Below are positions 35,398 through 42,609 of a stretch of 64,000 nucleotides of DNA, piece by piece. The first letter of the stretch is position 1. Each line of letters opens with the position of its first letter. This stretch comes from Nordella sp. HKS 07 (lineage in GTDB: Bacteria; Pseudomonadota; Alphaproteobacteria; Rhizobiales; Aestuariivirgaceae): contig NZ_CP049258.1 in assembly GCF_011046735.1 (NCBI RefSeq), positions 6,094,001 through 6,158,000 of the forward strand, in the 5' to 3' direction. Made by a program: the position numbers and the translations under genes. The notes under the pieces were generated by a model. It saw only the letters and a list, made by a program, of their open reading frames with translations, ran no database searches and was not told where the DNA came from.

Positions 35398-35808
35398 TCA
35401 GGCATGAAGCTTCAGGCCCTTGACGATCTTGTCGACCGCTTTGCGCTCGGCATGAAAAGCGAGCCCCGCGAGGTCGAGCCTGTCGGTCGCCACCGCCGCG
35501 ACCGCGGCGCGGTTGTCGAGATCGTTGTACGTGGTGAACAGCTCCATCGTATAGATCGAGGCCGCGACGCCGCGTTCACGCGCCCGCTTCAGTGTGCGGG
35601 ATAGATCCGGTCCGTCGCCCGCGAAGATCAGGATGGGCTGGCGCACCAGCGGACCATAGGTTTCGCCGCTGCCGTCGCAGTAGCGCTCGCCCACGATCTC
35701 GGGGTAGACTTCGGCAAGGCCGCCGGCGAGAAAGGCGGTCACGTTGAGCTTCTGCCAGGGCGCGAGGCTTTCGCGCACGACAATGGCGATCTTGGTGTCA
35801 AAGGTCAT
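35398..35808 (-). CDS. DUF2000 family protein
   Basis: The 136-residue protein starts MTFDTKIAIVVRESLAPWQ and continues with KLNVTAFLAGGLAEVYP, the defining stretch of DUF2000. The family adopts a peptidyl-tRNA-hydrolase-like fold, but its activity is not known. The frame is open to 35931; ATG 35808 is chosen by the family start. Its start codon overlaps that of the divergent AraC gene: the two ATGs share the CATG at 35806-35809. Confidence 0.83.
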   Translation of the reverse strand: MTFDTKIAIVVRESLAPWQKLNVTAFLAGGLAEVYPEIVGERYCDGSGETYGPLVRQPILIFAGDGPDLSRTLKRARERGVAASIYTMELFTTYNDLDNRAAVAAVATDRLDLAGLAFHAERKAVDKIVKGLKLHA

Positions 35809-36667
35809 GGCGAGGACGGTAAGAGAAGCGGGCAAGGCCCGTCTTGAACGATCGTGCGGCTCCCATGCCGGCGACTGGATCGAGCACGCCCCCGCTTCCG
35901 CCGGCATCGAGCGCATCGAGGCGTTCTTCACGGGCCACGCCTACGATCCGCACCGCCACGACACATATGCACTCGGCTATACGGTGAGCGGCGTACAGTC
36001 CTTCACCTATCGCGGCGCCCGCGCCGACAGCCTCGCCGGCAATGCCATTGTGCTGCATCCCGATGAAGTTCATGACGGCCGCGCCGGCGTCGAAGCGGGT
36101 TTCCTCTACCGGATGATCTATATCGAGCCGCGCCTCATCAGCGCCGCCTTGAGCGGCCGCACCAATGCCCTGCCCTTCCTCAAGCAGGCCGTGTCATCCG
36201 ACCGGCGCCTTCTGGCGGCCCTTGGCGAAGCGCTTGCCGATCTCGACCGCGCATTCGAGCCCCTGGAGGAAGATCGGATCGTGGCGTCGATCGCGGATGC
36301 TCTCTTTGTCCTCGATAGGTCCCTTCCGGAACGTCGGATTTCCATCACCTCCGCGCGCGCGGTCGACCGCGCCCGCGAGTATGTCGATGCGCATTTCGCC
36401 CGCGTCGTCGCCTCCGAGGAGCTGGAGGCCGTGACCGATCTCGACCGCTATGCGCTGGCCCGCCATTTCCGCGCGAGGCTCGGCACCAGCCCCTATCGCT
36501 ACCTCACCATGCGTCGCCTCGACCAGGCCAAAGCCGCGATCCTTGCGGGCCAGTCCCTCGCGGAGGCTTCCTTCCTCAGCGGCTTTGCCGATCAGAGTCA
36601 CATGACAAGACAGTTCAAGCGGGCCTTCGGGCTGACGCCGGGCCATTGGCAGGCCTTGCGAAATTAG
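35807..36667 (+). CDS. AraC-family regulator with N-terminal cupin
   Basis: The 286-residue protein has an AraC_binding cupin (YDPHRHDTYALGYTVSG; VLHPDEVHDG) and a C-terminal double helix-turn-helix (LEAVTDLDRYALARHFRARLG; SFLSGFADQSHMTRQFKRAFG), ending GHWQAL. This layout matches AraC proteins encoded next to DUF2000 or amino-acid exporters. ATG 35807 overlaps the divergent DUF2000 start; the frame is open further upstream, but that would lie inside the neighbour. The DMT exporter at 36746 follows on the same strand and is a plausible target. Confidence 0.85.
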   Translation: MARTVREAGKARLERSCGSHAGDWIEHAPASAGIERIEAFFTGHAYDPHRHDTYALGYTVSGVQSFTYRGARADSLAGNAIVLHPDEVHDGRAGVEAGFLYRMIYIEPRLISAALSGRTNALPFLKQAVSSDRRLLAALGEALADLDRAFEPLEEDRIVASIADALFVLDRSLPERRISITSARAVDRAREYVDAHFARVVASEELEAVTDLDRYALARHFRARLGTSPYRYLTMRRLDQAKAAILAGQSLAEASFLSGFADQSHMTRQFKRAFGLTPGHWQALRN

Positions 36668-36745
36668 CTACATGCTGGCGCTGCCTGATGCAGCCTTGCC
36701 GCGAACAGGCATTCGATCTCATCCGAATCTCTTCAGTCCATTCTC

Positions 36746-37687
36746 ATGTCATTCTTCACCGGCAACCGGAACCTGCTCGGCATCGCGTCGCTCTGCGCCG
36801 GCATTCTGATCATCTCGACCCAGGATGCGATCATCAAGGCTGTCAGCGGCGACTATGCCGTCACCCAGGCGGTCGCCACGCGTTCCATCGTGGCGCTCCC
36901 TATCCTCCTGCTTTTCGTCCATTGGGACGGCGGCATGCGCCAGATCCTGTCGCCGCGCTTCTGGGCCCTGACCTTTCGCGGGCTGATCCTGCTCGTTGCC
37001 TATACGTCTTACTATCTGGCCTTTCCGGCCCTGCCGCTCGCCGAGGCGATCGTGCTCTTCTTCACCGCACCCTTCCTCGTCACCTTTCTGGCGGCGCCGA
37101 TCCTGGGCGAAAAAGTCGAGCTCAAGGCGATCATCGCGCTGGTTGTCGGTTTCGCCGGGGTGCTGGTCATCATGAATCCGGGCTTCGGCTTCTTTGAGCC
37201 CGCCGCTTTGTTCAGCCTACTCAGCGCCATCACCTATGCGCTCGCCATGCTCTTCGCCCGCAAGCTCGGTGTTTCGGAACCGGCGTCCGTCATGGCCTTC
37301 TACCAGAACTGGGTCTATCTCGCGGGCGCCGGTTTGATGGCGCTGGTCTTCCATCTGGCCGGCATCACCACGGCGGAGCATCCGAGCATCGCCTTCCTGG
37401 TCAGACCCTGGTCCTGGCCGGATTCGCTGAGCCTCGCGATGATGGCCGCCTGCGGCGGCATCGCCGCCATTTCCATGGTTCTTCTGACCCAGGCCTACCG
37501 TATGGCCGATGCAAGCCTCGTCACCGTCTTCGAATATACGGGCATGATCTGGGCACCGCTCTGGGGATTCCTGTTCTTCGCCGAGGTGCCGGCCGCGAGC
37601 ACGCTGCTGGGCATGCTGCTCATCCTGGCCGCAGGCCTGATCGTCCTCGTCCGCCCGCGCCAGCCTCAGCTCGCCGGCGAGCCGTAG
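36746..37687 (+). CDS. DMT-superfamily transporter (EamA type)
   Basis: The 313-residue protein has ten hydrophobic segments in two EamA repeats (LCAGILIISTQDAIIKAVSG at the start; LFSLLSAITYALAMLFARKLG at the second). The stretch PLAEAIVLFFTAPFLVTFLAA is common to RhaT/RarD-like DMT exporters. It is 78 bases after the AraC gene. Its end overlaps the convergent NTF2-like gene by 22 bases. The substrate is unknown. Confidence 0.86.
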   Translation: MSFFTGNRNLLGIASLCAGILIISTQDAIIKAVSGDYAVTQAVATRSIVALPILLLFVHWDGGMRQILSPRFWALTFRGLILLVAYTSYYLAFPALPLAEAIVLFFTAPFLVTFLAAPILGEKVELKAIIALVVGFAGVLVIMNPGFGFFEPAALFSLLSAITYALAMLFARKLGVSEPASVMAFYQNWVYLAGAGLMALVFHLAGITTAEHPSIAFLVRPWSWPDSLSLAMMAACGGIAAISMVLLTQAYRMADASLVTVFEYTGMIWAPLWGFLFFAEVPAASTLLGMLLILAAGLIVLVRPRQPQLAGEP

Positions 37688-38022
37688 AATACGGAAGCCT
37701 TCAACAACAGGCCATTCGCTCCGCACTCGCCACAGGTCACGCCCGCCGCAACAGCGTTGTCCTGGCCATCCTCGAGAGTCCAGTTGACCAGGCAGGATCC
37801 GTGATGCTCCGCGAAGGACCTGGTGATGACACGCATGCCGGGAATGTTTTTCTGCAGCTCGCCGATATACTGCGAAAGCTGCTCATGACCTTCGGTGCGG
37901 ATATTCGGATCGACATAGACGAACGTGCCGTCGAGGGTGCGGCGCAAGGCGTCGCTTCGCTTGTTGGGATCGGTCTGGGCCCAGGCGCTTTCGTAATCCG
38001 CCCAGATGTCACGCAATGCCAT
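37666..38022 (-). CDS. NTF2-like (SnoaL-type) protein
   Basis: The 118-residue protein begins LRDIWADYESAWAQTDPNKR and continues with RTLDGTFVYVDPNIRTEGHEQLSQYI, the helical opening and first strand of a SnoaL/NTF2-like cone fold. The later stretch CLVNWTLEDGQ and the cysteines in AAGVTCGECGANG are visible. Such small domains are isomerases, cyclases or binding proteins; no catalytic pair can be confirmed. It lies 14 bases after the MGMT-like gene and probably shares its TetR-controlled promoter. Confidence 0.7.
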   Translation of the reverse strand: MALRDIWADYESAWAQTDPNKRSDALRRTLDGTFVYVDPNIRTEGHEQLSQYIGELQKNIPGMRVITRSFAEHHGSCLVNWTLEDGQDNAVAAGVTCGECGANGLLLKASVFYGSPAS

Positions 38023-38036
38023 GAAAGTCTCCCTTG

Positions 38037-38504
38037 TCAGATGACGGCCAGCTTCTTCTCAAAATCTTTCACGACAAGTCGCTTGCCCTGGCGGACAATG
38101 ACGTGCCCCTCTTCCTCCAGACGTTTCCGGATGCCGGCGAGACCGCCGGGATATTTGCCGTTGATCTCGCCGCCGGGCTTCAGAACCCGCCAATAGGGCG
38201 TGATCCTCGGCTTACCCAAAAGCTCGGCTTCATGCGCGGCATGGGCGGTGATCCAGGCGCAGATTCCGGTCGTCACCGTACAGCACACCGTCGTCTTATA
38301 CCGGCGTGCCAGGCTCGCCCCGATTTCGCGCGCCGTGACGAGCTTGCGCTTGCCCACCGTCCTGATGACCGCATCGACATCAGCGGGGCTGGGCACCACC
38401 ATGGATCCGGGCCCCAGCCGCTTTGCCATCTTTTCCGGGATCGGCTTGATCACGCGCGGCGTGCTTTGCGCCAGCCGGTCGGCCCATGATTGGCGATTTC
38501 GCAT
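38037..38504 (-). CDS. MGMT-like winged-helix protein
   Basis: The 155-residue basic protein carries KLVTAREIGASLARRYKTT, then TVTTGICAWITAHAAHEAE and ITPYWRVLKPGGEINGKYPGG. The late part resembles proteins annotated as the MGMT (alkyltransferase-like) DNA-binding fold, with a TPYWRV block and a PGG turn, but the PCHR alkyl-acceptor motif of true methyltransferases is absent. A role in DNA binding is therefore likelier than alkyl transfer. Two strong palindromes directly upstream suggest control by the TetR protein encoded next to it. Confidence 0.5.
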   Translation of the reverse strand: MRNRQSWADRLAQSTPRVIKPIPEKMAKRLGPGSMVVPSPADVDAVIRTVGKRKLVTAREIGASLARRYKTTVCCTVTTGICAWITAHAAHEAELLGKPRITPYWRVLKPGGEINGKYPGGLAGIRKRLEEEGHVIVRQGKRLVVKDFEKKLAVI

Positions 38505-38522
38505 GACGTCCTCCCGCCATTA

Positions 38523-38573
38523 ACAGAACACACGTTCTGTAACTTGTAAAGCAATATCAGAACGCTTGTTCTG
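38523..38573. promoter_or_regulatory. Two probable TetR operators
   Basis: ACAGAAC-ACAC-GTTCTGT (38523-38540) and CAGAAC-GCTT-GTTCTG (38558-38573) are perfect inverted repeats with four-base spacers; their centres are 34 bases apart. They lie between the TetR gene and the MGMT-like gene. A related site precedes the TetR gene. Confidence 0.72.
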
Positions 38574-39158
38574 TTATTTATCCAGGGTCGAGAGCGTGAC
38601 CGCGATATGATGGCTGATCGCCTTGCGCCCGGCCGAGGAGCGCGCCAGAACCCAAACGGTCTGCAATGCCGCGGCGAGGAAATCGGCCTGACGCGCGATA
38701 TCGATCCGCTCGCCGATCTCGCCGCGCGCGCGCGCCGTGGTGAGCGCCTGCCGGAACGCCTTGCCGGCTATATCTCGGAAGCGTTTCACCCTTTCGGCCA
38801 CGGCCGCGTCGAAGGGCGCCACTTCGCTGGCCGAATTGCACATGAGGCAGCCGATATTGCCTTCCGATTTTCCGGCGTAGAAGAGTAACACGCCGAAATA
38901 TTGCCGGATCTCACCGACCGATGCGCCCGGCTTCTCGACCGGCTCCAACAGCGCACGGAAGATTGTCTCGTGATAGTGATCGAGCGCCGCCAGAAAGAGG
39001 CCGCGCTTATTCTCGTAGATGTCGTAGAGTCCATAGCGGCTGACGCCGGTGGCGGCGACGAGATCGTCGATCGACGTGTTGAAATAGCCGCGCTCCCAGA
39101 AGACTTTCATCGCGGTTGTGAGCGTCTGGGCGGGATCGAAGCTGCGCGGACGAGCCAT
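38574..39158 (-). CDS. TetR/AcrR-family repressor
   Basis: The 194-residue regulator has the N-terminal helix-turn-helix in YFNTSIDDLVAATGVSRYGLY followed by DIYENKRGLFLAALDHY, the classic TetR start. The C-terminal half contains GCLMCNSASEVAPFDAAV, a cysteine-bearing stretch found in the TetR_C_16/YjdC-like group. Matching palindromes lie directly upstream of its own ATG and downstream, before the MGMT-like gene. It probably represses both itself and the 38504-37666 pair. The ligand is unknown. Confidence 0.9.
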   Translation of the reverse strand: MARPRSFDPAQTLTTAMKVFWERGYFNTSIDDLVAATGVSRYGLYDIYENKRGLFLAALDHYHETIFRALLEPVEKPGASVGEIRQYFGVLLFYAGKSEGNIGCLMCNSASEVAPFDAAVAERVKRFRDIAGKAFRQALTTARARGEIGERIDIARQADFLAAALQTVWVLARSSAGRKAISHHIAVTLSTLDK

Positions 39159-39166
39159 GCATAATT

Positions 39167-39184
39167 CCAGAATATACGTTCTGG
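39167..39184. promoter_or_regulatory. Probable TetR operator upstream of tetR
   Basis: CCAGAAT-ATAC-GTTCTGG is an inverted repeat with one mismatch per arm and a four-base spacer, the same plan as the two sites at 38523-38573. It ends eight bases before the TetR start codon, so it suits autorepression. Confidence 0.68.
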
Positions 39185-39209
39185 TATATGCGGCAATATT
39201 TTTCCCCTG

Positions 39210-39980
39210 TCAAATCAGGCGCAGCGAGAACGCCAGCAGTCCGGCCCAAACGAGCAGCAAGACGCCGGTGAACTGATGCAGGCGCCAATGCGCGGGCGTC
39301 AGCTTTTCGATCAGCACATAGAGCGCCAGGCCGCCGATCCAGTTCGCTTCCATGACGCCGCCATAGAAGAGCAACAGCATCAGCGGTCCGCAGCAGCCAG
39401 TGCAGAACAGACCATGCGCGAGTCCGCGCCGGTAGGTGGCATTGGGTCCGGGGCGCCATTGCCCGGGCGCGAAGGCGATCGGCGATTGACATCTCGTGAG
39501 GCAGGACTGCTTGGCGGGTGTCAGCTGATAGAGACCGGCAAGGACGAGGAGCGCGATGCCGACGACCTGGCTGGTGACCGCCATCATCGGGGTCATCTGG
39601 ATGACGCGTGCGACCATGACATTGACCACCGTCGCTGCGAGCGCAAAGGTGGTCCACACGGTCGCATAGCCAAGGGCGAAAGCGATCTGCAGCCGTGTGG
39701 TATTTTCGGCCGGGGACCATCTGCGGGCGATTACGCTGTCGGTAAGCAGCGCCGGAACCGCGGTGGGCAGCATCATCGCCATCATCATAGTCCACCACAT
39801 GACGAAGACCAGCACGGCATACAGCGTTGCGTCGGACGCCATGCTGGACATCATCACCCGATCGCCCGACCACTGCATGATAGCTACGCAGACGGCCACG
39901 ACCGCTGAAAGGCTTGCGATGATAACGACCCTCTGGTGATGAAAGAGCGACGCGAAGAAATCGCCCGTTCCGTTGCTCAC
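39210..39980 (-). CDS. DUF2182 predicted metal-binding membrane protein (module 1)
   Basis: The 256-residue protein has about seven membrane segments. It carries the DUF2182 marks: the methionine-rich WWTMMMAMMLPTAVPAL helix, KQSCLTRCQSP and FCTGCCGPLML. The paired cysteines in the two loops and the many methionines suggest a metal or a redox centre in the membrane, but the function is not known. The start is GTG 39980, overlapping the stop of the DUF1326 gene (GTGA). The same pair of genes occurs again at 61462-62833. Confidence 0.87.
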   Translation of the reverse strand: MSNGTGDFFASLFHHQRVVIIASLSAVVAVCVAIMQWSGDRVMMSSMASDATLYAVLVFVMWWTMMMAMMLPTAVPALLTDSVIARRWSPAENTTRLQIAFALGYATVWTTFALAATVVNVMVARVIQMTPMMAVTSQVVGIALLVLAGLYQLTPAKQSCLTRCQSPIAFAPGQWRPGPNATYRRGLAHGLFCTGCCGPLMLLLFYGGVMEANWIGGLALYVLIEKLTPAHWRLHQFTGVLLLVWAGLLAFSLRLI

Positions 39981-40606
39981 CGCACGACGCCCTCGCCTGT
40001 GATATGGATCATCGTCAGATGCGCATGCCGCCCCGCCCACTCGCGAGCGATCGCCCCCTGGGTCTTGGTCGTGCTGCTGGCGAATTCCGCGGCCAGGAAC
40101 TCGAAGCCATCGCGCAGGGAGATGCTGGGACGATGCGGTTCGCCCGTCACCGGATTGCGGATCGGTTCGGCCATAGCATCGATCACGCCATCGACCTTGA
40201 ACTGACCGGTCGCCGCATCGATGTCGGCCGTGAAGGAAATGGGCTTGAACAGCGGCTCATGCACCGTGTCGATCATCGCACTGAAGACCTGGAAATAGGT
40301 AGCGCCCGGCTTGCTCTCCTGGCCGGACATGATGGCGAGGAGCGCCGCGCGCTGCTCAGGGCTCGCCCGCTCATCTATGACCGGCTGCGCCTGGCCGTGG
40401 CCCTCATGGATCGGTCCCGGCCAGGCAAAGACACCGGCCCAGTGCAGGCCATCGAGTTGGACATCGCCGAAATGGCCCTTGTCGATCCGCATGGCCACGC
40501 CGGCACTGCAGTTGCCTTCGGTGGGCAACGCGTTGAACTGACAGGGGCAGCCATAGGCACAGTTACAGGTCGCGATCTCGGGACCGCGGATCATCCAATC
40601 GATCAT
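39977..40606 (-). CDS. DUF1326 cysteine-motif protein (module 1)
   Basis: The 209-residue soluble protein begins with the cysteine cluster ATCNCAYGCPCQFN, then PTEGNCSAG, the hallmark of DUF1326. The rest holds a beta-rich domain with HFGDVQLDGLHWAGVFAWPG. The CNC-x3-CPC pattern with a later cysteine could bind a metal or act in thiol chemistry; no experiment is known to me. It starts 105 bases from the divergent ArsR gene, whose operators could control both. It is translationally coupled to the DUF2182 gene. Confidence 0.87.
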   Translation of the reverse strand: MIDWMIRGPEIATCNCAYGCPCQFNALPTEGNCSAGVAMRIDKGHFGDVQLDGLHWAGVFAWPGPIHEGHGQAQPVIDERASPEQRAALLAIMSGQESKPGATYFQVFSAMIDTVHEPLFKPISFTADIDAATGQFKVDGVIDAMAEPIRNPVTGEPHRPSISLRDGFEFLAAEFASSTTKTQGAIAREWAGRHAHLTMIHITGEGVVR

Positions 40607-40687
40607 GGTAAGCGTCCTTCTGGGTCGGCCCTCTGGGCAAAGTTAACAAGAAGCTCCCTTAGGGGAAACTTAAGAGTTTGACAGAAT

Positions 40688-40720
40688 GTAAGTTTACGCT
40701 TACAGTAAGTCATGACTTAC
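40688..40720. promoter_or_regulatory. Tandem ArsR-type operators, one over the start codon
   Basis: GTAAGTTTACGCTTAC (40688-40703; arms GTAAG/CTTAC) and GTAAGTCATGACTTAC (40705-40720; a perfect 16-base palindrome) lie side by side. The second includes the ArsR-gene ATG at 40712-40714, so a bound repressor would cover the start of its own gene. The DUF1326 gene diverges from here. Confidence 0.75.
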
Positions 40721-41020
40721 GCTTTTGCAGCATTGGCAGACCCCACGCGCCGCCGGATCTTCGAGCGCCTCGCCACTGGTCCCGCGCCGGTGGGCCAATT
40801 GGCCAAGGGGCTCCCGATCAGCCGGCCAGCCGTGTCGCAGCATCTGGCGGCCCTGAAGAATGCCGGCCTTGTGACGGATCACGCCGAGGGAACGCGGCGC
40901 ATCTACCGGATCGACCCCAACGGCCTCGCCGCGATCCGGATCTGGCTCGACCAGTTCTGGACAGAGGCCCTCGCCAATTACGCCGCCGAAATCGAACGCT
41001 CCCCAGGAGACACACCATGA
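40712..41020 (+). CDS. ArsR-family regulator (SRPBCC-linked)
   Basis: The 102-residue winged-helix protein reads FAALADPTRRRIFERLA at the start and has the recognition helix in ISRPAVSQHLAALKNAGLV, followed by GTRRIYRIDPNGL. No metal-binding cysteines are present. This type is commonly paired with SRPBCC/AHSA1 genes, as here (ATGA overlap with 41017). The start codon lies inside a 16-base palindrome, implying autorepression. Confidence 0.9.
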   Translation: MTYAFAALADPTRRRIFERLATGPAPVGQLAKGLPISRPAVSQHLAALKNAGLVTDHAEGTRRIYRIDPNGLAAIRIWLDQFWTEALANYAAEIERSPGDTP

Positions 41021-41493
41021 ACCTGCAAATTCTTCCCGCCCCCGTCCGCAAGTCGATCGTCGTGAAAACCGGAATCGACAAGGCCTTTGCCGTTTTCACC
41101 GGCAGCATGGGACGCTGGTGGCCGGCTACTCACTCGACCAACCGGGCCTCGCCGCTGGCCGAGGTCATCATGGAGCCCAGTCCGCAGGGGCGCTGGTATG
41201 AGCGCGGCCAGGACGGCTCCGAATGTCAATGGGGCCATGTCATCGCCTGGGAGCCACCGCATCGGGTGCTGCTCGCCTGGCAGCTCAATGGTGAATGGCA
41301 ATTCGATCCAGGGCTGGTGACCGAGCTTGAAATCCGCTTCACGCCGCAGGGCGCGCACGCGACTCGAGTCGAGTTGGAGCACCGCAATCTCGAGCGCTTG
41401 GGAGATCATGCGGAACGGGCGCGGACCGCCTTTGATGGCGAGGGCGGCTGGGCCGGCCTGCTCGCTGCCTATGCGGACATCGCTGCGCGCTAA
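41017..41493 (+). CDS. SRPBCC/AHSA1-domain protein
   Basis: The 158-residue protein has the START-like fold marks IVVKTGIDKAFAVFTGSMGRWWP, in part, then WYERGQDGSECQWGHVIAWEPPHRVLLAW and HTRVELEHRNLERLGD-type VELEHRNLERLGD. Such proteins bind hydrophobic ligands; some are catalysts. It is the second gene of the ArsR-controlled pair. The 3' end overlaps the convergent XRE gene by four bases. The ligand is unknown. Confidence 0.87.
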   Translation: MNLQILPAPVRKSIVVKTGIDKAFAVFTGSMGRWWPATHSTNRASPLAEVIMEPSPQGRWYERGQDGSECQWGHVIAWEPPHRVLLAWQLNGEWQFDPGLVTELEIRFTPQGAHATRVELEHRNLERLGDHAERARTAFDGEGGWAGLLAAYADIAAR

Positions 41494-42113
41494 CTTCGGG
41501 AAGCTTCGGAGGCCATCTGGCGCAGAACGAGCACCATCGTGGCATGGGCATAATCCGTTCCCGGATTGAATAGCCGGTGCGGACGGTCGCCGCGGAAGCG
41601 CACCGATTCACCGGTCTTTATGAGACGGGTCTCCCCATCGCAGGTCACTTCGAGCTCGCCCTTCAGCAGATAGAGATGCTCGATCGTGCCCGCCGGATGC
41701 GGATCGGATTCGAGCGCCCCACCCGGCCGTGCCTGGAAATCATACCATTGCAATTGCTCGACTAGATTGAGCGGTCCAGCGATCGCCAGCCGGCAAAGCC
41801 CGTCCTGGCTTTCGAGGATCGGGACGCCCGACTTGGTCTGGACCTCGACGAAATTGGGCTCGTCGTCGTGCTTCAGCACCTCGTCGATCGTCGTGTCGAG
41901 CGCCCGTGACAACCGGTAGACGGTGCCGATGGTCGGGTTGGTCTCGTTGCGCTCGATCTGGGAAATGATGGATTTGGCGACGCCGGAATGCTCCGAAAGC
42001 TCGCCCAGGGACATATTATAGGCCTTGCGCAGCCTCTGAATGGTCTTGCCGAGAGCCGGTGTCACGTCGACGGGCTGGGCGTCACCTGATTTACGCCCAC
42101 GGCGCGTTGACAT
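41490..42113 (-). CDS. XRE-family regulator with C-terminal cupin
   Basis: The 207-residue protein has an HTH_3 domain (LGKTIQRLRKAYNMSLGELSE; SGVAKSIISQIERNETNPTI) and a cupin_2 domain (HPAGTIEHLYLLKGELEV; RFRGDRPHRLFNPG). Such regulators sense small molecules bound in the cupin and often control amino-acid or sulfur metabolism. A ribosome binding site GAAGGGAC precedes the ATG. It is divergent from the ferredoxin and cys operon, with two palindromes between them, so control of that operon is a fair guess. Confidence 0.87.
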   Translation of the reverse strand: MSTRRGRKSGDAQPVDVTPALGKTIQRLRKAYNMSLGELSEHSGVAKSIISQIERNETNPTIGTVYRLSRALDTTIDEVLKHDDEPNFVEVQTKSGVPILESQDGLCRLAIAGPLNLVEQLQWYDFQARPGGALESDPHPAGTIEHLYLLKGELEVTCDGETRLIKTGESVRFRGDRPHRLFNPGTDYAHATMVLVLRQMASEASRS

Positions 42114-42139
42114 TCGATCGTCCCTTCTTTAGAACAACT

Positions 42140-42171
42140 GTTCGTAATAACGAACGTTCGGATTGTCGAAC
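42140..42171. promoter_or_regulatory. Two adjacent palindromes between XRE gene and ferredoxin gene
   Basis: GTTCGT-AATA-ACGAAC (42140-42155) and GTTCG-GATTGT-CGAAC (42156-42171) follow each other without a gap. Both are inverted repeats with GTTCG/CGAAC arms and are good candidates for the binding sites of the XRE-cupin protein. Confidence 0.65.
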
Positions 42172-42283
42172 AGCGCAATTGCTCTTCTACCTCCAGATTC
42201 CCTAGCGAATCAATAGGAATCTCAAGGCCCGAAGGCCAAGCGCCCCGCAAACCGACTGTGCTGATGGACGAACGGTAAGACCA

Positions 42284-42598
42284 ATGGGCGTCATTCGCGT
42301 AACCGACCTGGACGGCAAAAACCATGAGCTCGATGCCGTGGAGGGCTGGCGGATCATGGAAATCATCCGCGAGCATGGCTTCGAAGTAGGCGGCCTATGC
42401 GGCGGCGCCTGCGCCTGCGCCACCTGCCATGTCGAAGTCTGCGCCAACTGGGTGCCGAAGCTCCACCCGGCACGCGACGACGAAGAGGCCATGCTGGACG
42501 AGGTGCCGGTGCTGACCCCGACGTCCAGGCTCTCCTGCCAGATCATCTACACGCCCGAACTCGACGGGCTTTCAGTCAAGCTTGTGCCCCAGGCTTGA
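42284..42598 (+). CDS. [2Fe-2S] ferredoxin
   Basis: The 104-residue protein is an adrenodoxin/FdVI-type ferredoxin. The cluster ligands are C39, C45, C48 and C85 (spacing x5, x2, x36), and C43 is an additional cysteine in the loop GLCGGACACATCHVEV. It starts the operon that continues with cysG 11 bases later, so it may give electrons to the sulfite reductase, which here lacks an obvious flavoprotein subunit. The reductase at 56763-57998 is of the matching type. Both partnerships are inferred. Confidence 0.9.
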   Translation: MGVIRVTDLDGKNHELDAVEGWRIMEIIREHGFEVGGLCGGACACATCHVEVCANWVPKLHPARDDEEAMLDEVPVLTPTSRLSCQIIYTPELDGLSVKLVPQA

Positions 42599-42609
42599 GG
42601 AGTGGTGAC

